Shown here in pieces: positions 1 through 5,815 of a stretch of DNA of 13,345 nt (position 1 is the stretch's first letter; the number at the start of each line of letters is the position of its first letter). The DNA comes from JAXMHQ01 sp046346665 (GTDB taxonomy: Bacteria; Verrucomicrobiota; Verrucomicrobiia; Limisphaerales; JAXMHQ01), in the NCBI GenBank assembly GCA_046346665.1, contig JAXMHQ010000057.1, forward strand, positions 1 to 13,345, read 5' to 3'. The position numbers were made by a program, and so were the translations under genes. The notes beneath the pieces were generated by a model, which was not told where the DNA came from, searched no databases, and saw only the letters and a list, made by a program, of their open reading frames with translations.

Positions 1-176
1 AGCCGGTAGCCACGATGCGGGCTCGCCTCAATGTCGAATCCCACGCCCCGCAATTCCTCGATGCGCGCCCAGATGGCGGCCCGGCTGATCCCGAGCGCCT
101 GCGACAAATCCGCCCCCGACACCGACCCCTCGCCGGCGCCCCGCAAAGCCGTCAAAATGCGCGCGTCAATGGTCAT
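1..176 (-). CDS. birA: BirA-type biotin operon repressor / biotin-protein ligase, N-terminal part (cut by window start)
   Basis: The gene reads leftwards from an ATG at 176-174 and leaves the window after about 58 codons. What remains is a small winged helix-turn-helix of the HTH_11 type: an opening helix (MTIDARILTALRG), a recognition region around SGADLSQALGISRAAIWARI, and a wing that ends in GVGFDIEASPHRGYRL. This wing sequence is typical of the DNA-binding domain of bifunctional BirA, which attaches biotin to carboxylases and represses biotin synthesis genes. The catalytic domain lies outside the window, so ligase function is inferred. It lies 96 bp downstream of nadC in the same orientation, a common neighbourhood for birA, and the spacer between them holds a long hairpin. 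The start fits the family; no clear Shine-Dalgarno sequence is visible. Another HTH_11 regulator without a ligase domain cannot be excluded. Confidence 0.75.
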   Translation of the reverse strand, partial: MTIDARILTALRGAGEGSVSGADLSQALGISRAAIWARIEELRGVGFDIEASPHRGYR

Positions 177-184
177 TCTTAAAG

Positions 185-274
185 GCAGAAGGCAGAATGA
201 AGAATGCAGAAAATGGATCCGCGCCCGTCCGCGCAGCCGGGCGAAGTTTCTGCATTCTGCATTCTTCCTTCTTC
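185..274. repeat. Inverted repeat of heptamer arrays between nadC and birA (possible nadC terminator)
   Basis: Two 28-base arms, 185-212 and 247-274, match as reverse complements at 25 of 28 positions around a 34-base loop. Each arm is itself four 7-bp units (for example GCAGAAG, GCAGAAT). The right arm overlaps the nadC stop codon at 273-275. In nadC mRNA it would form a long hairpin just at the end of the gene, but only a weak T-rich stretch follows it, so terminator function is inferred and not certain. A third copy lies at 1196-1223. Confidence 0.7.
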
Positions 275-1124
275 ATTCGTTCACAAAGTCCAATCCAATA
301 TCCACCGCCGGCGCCGAATGCGTCAGCGCCCCGACACTGATGAAATCCACGCCCGTCTCCGCGATGCCGCGAACGGTCGACAGGTTCACGCCGCCGCTCG
401 CCTCGGTCTGCGCCCGGCCCGCACACAACCGCACCGCCTCGCGAAGCTGATCGAGCGTCATGTTGTCCAGGAGAACCAAATCCGCCCCCGCCTCCAGCGC
501 CTGCCGGACCTGGTCCAGCGTGTCGGCTTCCACTTCAACCTTCAGCGACGGATACTGCCGCCGCGCGCGCGTCACCGCCGCCGCCACCGGGTTCGGCAAT
601 TCGCCGCGCAAAGCCGCGAGATGGTTGTCCTTGATCAAAACCATGTCGAACAATCCGAACCGATGATTCTGCCCGCCGCCGCAGGCCACCGCGTATTTCT
701 CCAGCTTCCGCCAGCCCGGCGTCGTCTTGCGGGTGTCCAGGATCCGCGCCCTTGTCCCCGCCACCGCCTCCACAAACCGCCGCGTCAAGGTAGCCACACC
801 GGAAAGGCGCTGAACAAAATTCAACGCCACACGTTCGGCCGTCAGGATCGGCCGGGCCGGGCCGGAAACTCGCAGCAACACCTGCCCCGCCTGGGCCAAA
901 CCGCCGTCCCGCGTGCACATCTCAATTTTCACCGCGCCGGATAACTCCCGAAATGCAGCCTCCGCCAGCCCCAACCCCGCCGGCACCAGCGCCTCGCGCG
1001 CCCGCATCACCGCGCATAGCTGCGCCCCCTCCGGCACCGTCGCCAGAGTCGTCGCGTCCCCACTCCCCACATCCTCCGCCAGCGCCGTTTGAACCGCGGT
1101 CCGGATCTCTTCAGGATTGGGCAT
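273..1124 (-). CDS. nadC: Nicotinate-nucleotide diphosphorylase (quinolinate phosphoribosyltransferase, carboxylating)
   Basis: The 283-residue product is the usual size for NadC, which converts quinolinate and PRPP to nicotinate mononucleotide, CO2 and pyrophosphate in de novo NAD synthesis. Visible signatures are LNFVQRLSG (101-109), DTRKTTPG (130-137), KYAVACGGGQNHR (143-155) and IKDNH (164-168), which supply the substrate- and phosphate-binding arginines, lysines and histidines of the type II phosphoribosyltransferase barrel. The C-terminal half ends with GGVNLSTVRGIAETGVDFISVGALTHS, the family's phosphate-binding end. The ATG at 1124 was chosen because MPNPEEIRTAVQTALAEDVGSGD matches the family N-terminus. 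The open frame continues upstream to about 1364, but that extension only translates intergenic repeats. No Shine-Dalgarno sequence is evident. Divergent nnr starts 220 bp away, and birA follows in the same orientation. Confidence 0.96.
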   Translation of the reverse strand: MPNPEEIRTAVQTALAEDVGSGDATTLATVPEGAQLCAVMRAREALVPAGLGLAEAAFRELSGAVKIEMCTRDGGLAQAGQVLLRVSGPARPILTAERVALNFVQRLSGVATLTRRFVEAVAGTRARILDTRKTTPGWRKLEKYAVACGGGQNHRFGLFDMVLIKDNHLAALRGELPNPVAAAVTRARRQYPSLKVEVEADTLDQVRQALEAGADLVLLDNMTLDQLREAVRLCAGRAQTEASGGVNLSTVRGIAETGVDFISVGALTHSAPAVDIGLDFVNE

Positions 1125-1154
1125 TTGCACGCCGTGGAAACTGAACGAAATCCC

Positions 1155-1182
1155 GTCGAGAGTCGAGCGTCGACCGTCGACC
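1155..1182. repeat. Four-unit heptamer array (GTCGACC type)
   Basis: Four consecutive 7-bp units run from GTCGAGA to GTCGACC in the presumed nadC leader, beginning 31 bp upstream of its start codon. The GTCGAC core is self-complementary, so the array can fold on either strand. No function is shown. Confidence 0.75.
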
Positions 1183-1195
1183 GCCAGGGGCAAAG

Positions 1196-1223
1196 GCAGA
1201 AGGCAGAATGATGAATGCAGAAA
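1196..1223. repeat. Four-unit heptamer array, second direct copy of the 185-212 element
   Basis: It is identical to 185-212 at 27 of 28 positions and in the same orientation, so nadC is bracketed by direct copies about 1 kb apart. It lies in the nadC-nnr divergent spacer. Confidence 0.8.
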
Positions 1224-1256
1224 TTCCTTCGGAGCCGTCGCCGCCATCGCGCGATA

Positions 1257-1291
1257 CCTTCTGGCTCCTGGATTCTGAATTCTGGATTCTA
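1257..1291. repeat. Five-unit heptamer array (GATTCTG type)
   Basis: Five consecutive 7-bp units change gradually from CCTTCTG through GATTCTG and AATTCTG to GATTCTA. It ends 53 bp before the nnr start. It is the third heptamer array in the same 220-bp divergent spacer, each with a different unit. No promoter could be assigned with confidence in this spacer. Confidence 0.7.
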
Positions 1292-1344
1292 TCGACTGCT
1301 TCGCGCCCTTGCCATCACCCCTCCGCACTCTTAGTCTGGCTCCC

Positions 1345-2751
1345 ATGCCGCTGCCCGTGCTCACCGTGGCCCAGATGCGTCAATGGGAACAGGATTCCTG
1401 GAACGCGCGCCGTTCTCCGGAAGATGTCATCCAGCGCGTCGGCGAAGCCGTCGCCCAAACCGCCACCCGCCTCACACGCCCGGGCGACCTCGTCGTTCTG
1501 CTCGTCGGCAAAGGCAACAACGGCGCCGATGCCCGCGCCAGCCTCGAACATTTCAACGACCGCAACCTCGACCTGCTCGACGTCCGCGATCCCGAATCCG
1601 ATTTCTCCGAACTGGAATCCCTGCTCGCCTCCAACCCGACACTCATTGTGGATGGATTGTTCGGCATCGGTCTCGACCGCCCCCTGTCCGATGCCTGGAT
1701 CCGCTTCATCGAACGGATCAACGAATCCGGGTCGTGCGTTCTTTCCGTCGATGTCCCTTCGGGCCTGGATGCCGACACCGGCCGGCCGCGCGGCGCCGCC
1801 ATCCGGGCGGCCGCCACCCTGGCCGTCGGCGCGCCCAAATCCGGCCTGCTGTCCGCCGCCGCCGTCGAATACGTCGGACGCCTCGAAGTTGCGGAGGATG
1901 TCGGGCTGATCCCCTGCCCGATTGAGTCCGAACTGGAATGGATCACCGCGTCCGATTTCGCCGGCTGGCCTCCCCCCCGCCGCGTGGCCAGCCACAAGGG
2001 CACATTCGGTCATGTGGCACTCATCGCGGGCAGCCGCGGATTTCACGGGGCCGGCGTGCTCGCCGCGCGCGGCGCGCAGCGCGCCCGGCCGGGACTGGTC
2101 ACGCTGCTGCCCACCGAACCCGCCTGGCCACCGGCCGCCGCCCAGCTCCAGGCCGCCATGGTCCATCCCTGGCACCCCGCCACTTTCAACCCGGCCCCCT
2201 ACACGGCGCTCGTCGCCGGACCCGGACTCGCCGGACCCGAAATCTCCGCCGAAACCCGTGCGGTCGTCGCCGGCCTCTGGAAAACGTTTCCCGGCCCCAT
2301 GCTCGCCGACGCTTCCGCGCTGGAATGGCTGGGTGAAACCCACCCGGACGCCATCCGCGTCATCACCCCGCACCCGGGTGAAGCTGGAAAATTGTTAGGC
2401 ACCACCGCTGCCGCGGTCCAGTCGGACCGCCTCCAGGCCCTGCGCTCGCTCTCCCGCCGGTTCGGCGGATGCCATGTCGTTCTCAAGGGCCACCAGACCC
2501 TGATCGGCCGCGCGGAGGGCGGCGTTCGGGTGAATTCCTCGGGAAATTCCTTTTTAGCCCAGGGCGGCGCGGGCGACCTGCTCGCCGGTTACATCGGCGG
2601 ATTGCTCGCACAACCGGAACTTCAGAAGGACCCAACGGAAACGATCGCCCTCGGCGTCTGGTCCCACGGCGCCGCCGCCGACCGCCTCCAGGCCACCCGC
2701 CCCAATTGGATCATCGAAGATCTCGCCGCCCAAATCGGAAATCTTTCCTGA
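1345..2751 (+). CDS. nnr: Bifunctional NAD(P)H-hydrate epimerase / ADP-dependent NAD(P)HX dehydratase
   Basis: This 468-residue enzyme repairs hydrated NADH and NADPH. The N-terminal YjeF_N domain (about 1-205) epimerises the hydrate. The C-terminal YjeF_C domain (about 220-465), a ribokinase-like fold, dehydrates it using ADP. In the first domain GKGNNGADA (55-63), VDGLFGIGLDRP (102-113) and SVDVPSGLDADTG are seen. In the second are GPGLAG (from 292), DASALEWL (from 322), TPHPGE (341-346), VLKGHQTLIG and the nucleotide loop GNSFLAQGGAGDLLAG with the catalytic aspartate at 411. The epimerase domain looks compact: the usual GNNGGDG is GNNGADA and the following region is about 25 residues shorter than in the E. 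coli protein as recalled. The ATG at 1345 is preferred because the family begins near LTVAQMRQWE; an in-frame upstream start at 1309 would add 12 unsupported residues. It is divergent from nadC. Confidence 0.93.
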   Translation: MPLPVLTVAQMRQWEQDSWNARRSPEDVIQRVGEAVAQTATRLTRPGDLVVLLVGKGNNGADARASLEHFNDRNLDLLDVRDPESDFSELESLLASNPTLIVDGLFGIGLDRPLSDAWIRFIERINESGSCVLSVDVPSGLDADTGRPRGAAIRAAATLAVGAPKSGLLSAAAVEYVGRLEVAEDVGLIPCPIESELEWITASDFAGWPPPRRVASHKGTFGHVALIAGSRGFHGAGVLAARGAQRARPGLVTLLPTEPAWPPAAAQLQAAMVHPWHPATFNPAPYTALVAGPGLAGPEISAETRAVVAGLWKTFPGPMLADASALEWLGETHPDAIRVITPHPGEAGKLLGTTAAAVQSDRLQALRSLSRRFGGCHVVLKGHQTLIGRAEGGVRVNSSGNSFLAQGGAGDLLAGYIGGLLAQPELQKDPTETIALGVWSHGAAADRLQATRPNWIIEDLAAQIGNLS

Positions 2752-2756
2752 CGGCT

Positions 2757-2946
2757 CGTCCTCGTCCTCGTCCTCGTCGTCGTCCTCGTCCTCGACTTTG
2801 CGGATTAATGGATTTTTGGATTCATGGATTATTGGAATTGGAGGGACTCCGCGCGGAGGTCTTTGCATTAAGCCAAAAATCCATGAATCCACCAATTCCG
2901 CACACAGAAGCCGGGCACGAGGACGACGACGAGGACGATTACGAGC
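2757..2946. repeat. Composite 190-bp palindrome downstream of nnr
   Basis: Nested inverted repeats share a centre near 2853. The outer arms 2768-2789 and 2917-2938 are perfect 22-base reverse complements made of GTCCTC/GTCGTC units. The middle arms 2817-2835 and 2873-2891 match at 18 of 19 positions. The innermost CTCCGCGCGGAG at 2847-2858 is a perfect palindrome. The left half also contains an octamer array at 2802-2833 (GGATTAAT, GGATTTTT and related). It starts 6 bp after the nnr stop. It could end nnr transcription or be a dispersed repeat; no coding capacity is credible. It accounts for most of the gene-free stretch 2752-3111. Confidence 0.8.
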
Positions 2947-2950
2947 CTGC

Positions 2951-2974
2951 ACCACTCCACCACTCCATCACTCC
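2951..2974. repeat. Three-unit octamer array (ACCACTCC type)
   Basis: ACCACTCC occurs twice in a row and is followed by ATCACTCC and a degenerate fourth unit. It lies between the large palindrome and the dyads upstream of the kinase gene. No function is shown. Confidence 0.65.
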
Positions 2975-2992
2975 AATCCCCCTTTCCCTACG

Positions 2993-3032
2993 TACGCACT
3001 CTCACGTACTAAAATACGCTCACCCACGTACT
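2993..3032. promoter_or_regulatory. Two 18-bp direct repeats with internal dyads, possible operator of the kinase operon
   Basis: Copies at 2993-3010 and 3015-3032 agree at 15 of 18 positions and are separated by AAAA, giving a 22-bp start-to-start distance, close to two helical turns. Each contains the dyad TACG-N8-CGTA. They lie about 80 bp upstream of the kinase start codon. Such an arrangement suits a pair of regulator dimers on one DNA face, but a worn dispersed repeat is an alternative. No convincing -35/-10 pair was found next to it. Confidence 0.4.
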
Positions 3033-3111
3033 CTTAAATAGTGCCCGACAACAATTTCTTTTCCGCGTCTTTTGTCCGATTCTATGAGTGTCAACGGGAT
3101 TTCGAGCGACT

Positions 3112-5091
3112 ATGAAACTAATGATTGTGGATGATCACGCCGGGGTGCGGGACATGATCCGTCAGCTCGCTTCCAAACCGGGCGATGCCCTTTGCGAATG
3201 TTCCTCCGGCGATGAAGCGGTGCGGGTCGCGCCGGAGTTCAAGCCGGATTTCGTCACGATGGACATCCGGATGCCGGGCATGTGTTCGTTCACTGCGGCG
3301 CGCATGATTCGACAGGCGCATCCCGACGCCCAGATCGTCATCGTCAGCAGTTACGATCAGCCCGATTTGCGGCGCGCGGCCGAGGAAGCCGGCGCGCTGG
3401 GTTATGTCGTGAAGGAGAATCTATCCGTCCTGCCGGAAATGATCGGGCGCAATGCGCGCCCCGGCACCCGCGAAACCCATGCCCGTCCCGCGCCGCGCCA
3501 GCGGAAGCGCCAGGTGCCCGTTCGATGGCAGGAGGACACCGTTTTCCGCGCGCGGCAGGCCGAACTCGATCTCCGCCAGGAACAGCATCTCCGATCGCTC
3601 ATCGAAAATGCCTCGGACCTGATCACCGTCGTGAACCCCAAAGGGACCATTCGTTTTCAAAGCCCCTCCTCCCGCCGGATTCTCGACACTGCACCCGAGG
3701 ACATGACCGGCCAAAGCCTGTTCGATTTGCTGCATCCCGACGACGTCAGGAAGGCGGAGGGTGCGATTCAAACCATGATTCGCACCGCGGGAATTCCTCA
3801 AACCCTGGAATTCCGAATGAAAACCCACGGCGGCGACTGGCGCCTCGTCGAATGCATCGGGCGCAGCGTCGAAGAACCCGGCGGTGAAGGTTACCTCATC
3901 CTCAACGGCCGCGACATCACCGAGACCACGCGGCTGGAGGAACAGCTCCGGCAAGCCCAGAAAATGGAGGCCGTCGGCCAGCTCGCGGGCGGGATCGCCC
4001 ACGATTTCAACAACATTCTCGCCGCCACCCTCATGCACCTCGGCCTGCTCCGGAGCGATTTCCGGCTGCCGGGCGAAATGATCGAATCTCTCCAGGAACT
4101 CGAGAAGGGCGTCAAGCGCGCCGCCAATCTCACCCGCCAGCTCCTTCTCTTCAGCCGCCGCGAACTCATGCAGGTGCAGCCGATCGAACTGAACGAACTG
4201 CTCGAGGACATGACCAAGATGCTCTCGCGACTGCTCGGCGAAAACATCGAGATACGCCTGCAGACGCCGCATCCGTCTCCGCTCATCAACGCCGACAAAG
4301 GCATGATCGAGCAGGTGGTCATGAACCTTTGCATCAATGCCCGCGACGCCATGCCGCGCGGCGGCCGACTCGTCATCGCCACCAAGCTCGTCGAAATCAC
4401 CGCCGCCGATGCCGCCAAAAACCGCGACGCCCGCGCCGGCACCTTCGTCCGTCTCAGCGTCAGCGACACGGGGTCGGGCATGGACGCGGCCACGCTGGGC
4501 CGGATCTTTGAGCCGTTCTTCACCACGAAGCCCGCCGGCAAGGGCACCGGGCTCGGACTCGCCACCGTTTTCGGAATCGTCAAACAACACAAGGGCTGGA
4601 TCCAGGTCCAAAGCGCCGTCGACGAAGGCAGCACGTTCTGGATCTACCTGCCCGCAACCCAGAAAACCCAGGCCCAACCCCTGCCGCCTACGCCCGCCCC
4701 CGTCCAGTCCGGAGGACATGAAACCATCCTCGTCGTCGAGGACGAAATCGGCGTCCGCCGCCTCATCGCCATGGTCCTTCGACAAAAAGGCTACCGCGTC
4801 ATCGAAGCCGCCAACGGCGTCGAAGCCCTCCAGCTCTGGAAGCAATCGCCCGAACCCGTCAGCCTGCTCTACACCGACATGGTCATGCCCGAGGGCCTCA
4901 GTGGGCTCGACCTCGCCGGCCAGCTCCGCGCCCAAAACCCGGATATCAAAATCATCCTGTCCTCCGGCTACAGCACCGAGCTGAACGACGAACGAAAATC
5001 CATCCCGGGCGACATGGCGTTCCTTACCAAGCCCTGCTCGCCCGAGCTGCTCGCCAAAACCGTCCGCGAATGCCTGGACAAAAAATCATGA
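3112..5091 (+). CDS. Soluble hybrid histidine kinase: receiver-PAS-HisKA-HATPase-receiver
   Basis: The 659-residue protein has no membrane segment and should act in the cytoplasm. The order is: receiver 1 (about 1-120; acidic pair near 7-8, phosphoacceptor Asp51 in MDIRMPG, lysine in VVKEN); linker; PAS domain with PAC-like end (about 155-275, ENASDLITVVNPKGTIRFQSPS); phosphoacceptor helix with His297 in GGIAHDFNNIL; ATP-binding domain with N box MNLCINARDAMP, DTGSGM and GKGTGLGLATVFG; receiver 2 (about 540-657; Asp589 in YTDMVMPEG, lysine in FLTKP). The H-box belongs to the HDFNNIL group of kinases. The ATG at 3112 starts directly at the receiver (MKLMIVDDHAG); a GTG at 3088 would add eight residues. 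Its stop overlaps the next gene as ATGA, so the two are co-translated partners. The signal sensed is unknown; a cytosolic cue read by the PAS domain is inferred. Confidence 0.9.
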   Translation: MKLMIVDDHAGVRDMIRQLASKPGDALCECSSGDEAVRVAPEFKPDFVTMDIRMPGMCSFTAARMIRQAHPDAQIVIVSSYDQPDLRRAAEEAGALGYVVKENLSVLPEMIGRNARPGTRETHARPAPRQRKRQVPVRWQEDTVFRARQAELDLRQEQHLRSLIENASDLITVVNPKGTIRFQSPSSRRILDTAPEDMTGQSLFDLLHPDDVRKAEGAIQTMIRTAGIPQTLEFRMKTHGGDWRLVECIGRSVEEPGGEGYLILNGRDITETTRLEEQLRQAQKMEAVGQLAGGIAHDFNNILAATLMHLGLLRSDFRLPGEMIESLQELEKGVKRAANLTRQLLLFSRRELMQVQPIELNELLEDMTKMLSRLLGENIEIRLQTPHPSPLINADKGMIEQVVMNLCINARDAMPRGGRLVIATKLVEITAADAAKNRDARAGTFVRLSVSDTGSGMDAATLGRIFEPFFTTKPAGKGTGLGLATVFGIVKQHKGWIQVQSAVDEGSTFWIYLPATQKTQAQPLPPTPAPVQSGGHETILVVEDEIGVRRLIAMVLRQKGYRVIEAANGVEALQLWKQSPEPVSLLYTDMVMPEGLSGLDLAGQLRAQNPDIKIILSSGYSTELNDERKSIPGDMAFLTKPCSPELLAKTVRECLDKKS

Positions 5092-5594
5092 GCACCCGCG
5101 TCCTCCTCGTCGACGACCAGCGCATCGTGCGCCACGGCCTGCGTCTCATCATCGAACAACACCCCGGCCTCCGCGTCGTCGGCGAAGCCACAGATGCCGA
5201 CGCCGCCATCGCCGCCGCCCGCGAATCGCTCCCCGACCTCGTGTTCATGGACATCCACATGCCGGGCCAGGACGGCATCGAGATCACCCGCCGCCTGCTC
5301 GCCGAACGCCCCGCCACCCGCGTGCTGATGCTGTCCGGCGCCGCGGAAATCGACCTCGTCCAACGTGCCCTTCGCGCCGGCGCCTGCGGCTACGTCCTCA
5401 AGGACAACGCCCCCGAACAACTCACCGCCGCCATCAAAGCCGTCCTCGCCGGACATTGCTACCTCTGCCCCGCCATCACCACCCTCGTCCTCCAGGATTA
5501 CGGCCGGCTGCTGGCCGAATCGCCCGCCACCCAAACCCACCCCGCCCGCGCCTTCAAATCCCGCCCGCGCTCCCGGGATCCCCTCTACCTGTAG
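5088..5594 (+). CDS. NarL-type receiver protein lacking its DNA-binding domain
   Basis: The 168-residue product is a response-regulator receiver (about 1-120): acidic pair DD near residues 9-10, phosphoacceptor Asp55 in FMDIHMPGQDG, switch Ser83 in MLSGAAE and Lys105 in GYVLKDN. After the receiver it continues with the NarL/FixJ-type linker (AGHCYLCPAITTLVLQDYG) but ends at DPLYL without the expected LuxR-type helix-turn-helix of about 60 residues. The last residues (SRPRSRDPLYL) loosely resemble the first turn of that domain (LTPREREVL), so a truncated NarL regulator is possible; this resemblance is weak. The frame ends at a CCGCA/TGCGG hairpin and nothing like the missing domain follows. 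It overlaps the kinase by four bases and probably accepts phosphate from it. It may act as a phosphate sink, relay or protein-binding regulator. Confidence 0.85.
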   Translation: MSTRVLLVDDQRIVRHGLRLIIEQHPGLRVVGEATDADAAIAAARESLPDLVFMDIHMPGQDGIEITRRLLAERPATRVLMLSGAAEIDLVQRALRAGACGYVLKDNAPEQLTAAIKAVLAGHCYLCPAITTLVLQDYGRLLAESPATQTHPARAFKSRPRSRDPLYL

Positions 5595-5653
5595 CCGCAA
5601 GCCTGCGGTCGCATGCCGGGGAGATTTGAGATTTGAGATTTCAAATTTCAAAT
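5592..5653. repeat. Small GC hairpin plus self-complementary heptamer array after the receiver gene
   Basis: A CCGCA-AGCC-TGCGG stem-loop (5596-5609) begins just after the stop codon of the receiver gene. It is followed by GAGATTT three times (5621-5641) and then CAAATTT-type units. Bases 5624-5653 form a 30-base near-palindrome with only G-T type mismatches, so the RNA can fold with G-U pairs. It could serve as a terminator for the kinase operon, although there is no T-tract after it. Confidence 0.65.
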
Positions 5654-5700
5654 TATGGATTTCAACCTTTCCGCACGGTGACTTCTCCTTATTACAACTA

Positions 5701-5741
5701 AATCCCGCCTTATACCTTTCAGGAAATGAACGGACGGGATT
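5701..5741. promoter_or_regulatory. AATCCCG/CGGGATT inverted repeat touching the rex promoter
   Basis: Seven-base arms at 5701-5707 and 5735-5741 are perfect reverse complements. The right arm overlaps the first bases of the -35 element. A further GGGATTT at 5757-5763 lies between -35 and -10. They could bind a regulator of rex, but the arms are far apart and no known operator was recognised. Confidence 0.3.
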
Positions 5742-5767
5742 GACACCGGGCGCGGTGGGATTTAAAT
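5740..5767 (+). promoter_or_regulatory. Sigma70-like promoter of rex
   Basis: A perfect TTGACA at 5740-5745 is followed 16 bp later by TTAAAT (5762-5767), or with 17 bp by TAAATA. It is 47 bp upstream of the rex start. The -35 match is exact; the -10 match is moderate. It is the only good promoter I see for the rex-hydrogenase operon. Confidence 0.55.
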
Positions 5768-5773
5768 AGAGAA

Positions 5774-5815
5774 AGATTTATTGATATAGATTTCTCGATA
5801 AAAGATTCTCGATAT
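5774..5815. repeat. Three 14-bp AT-rich repeats running into the rex start codon
   Basis: Three consecutive 14-bp copies (AGATTTATTGATAT, AGATTTCTCGATAA, AAGATTCTCGATAT) equal six 7-bp steps. The last copy includes the A and T of the rex ATG. They replace a Shine-Dalgarno sequence: none is visible before rex. They could be a protein-binding site, an unstructured initiation region, or one more member of the heptamer repeats in this genome. Confidence 0.6.

Noticed and set aside
2757..3032. CRISPR array
   Set aside because: The repeats are contiguous short units or mirrored arms, without regular unique spacers or cas genes.
2798..3037. Possible small gene in the nnr-kinase gap
   Set aside because: It translates only microsatellite and palindrome DNA, with no ribosome-binding site or protein-like composition.
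3421..4935. Minus-strand open frame of 504 codons opposite the hybrid kinase
   Set aside because: Shadow of the kinase gene, without family features.
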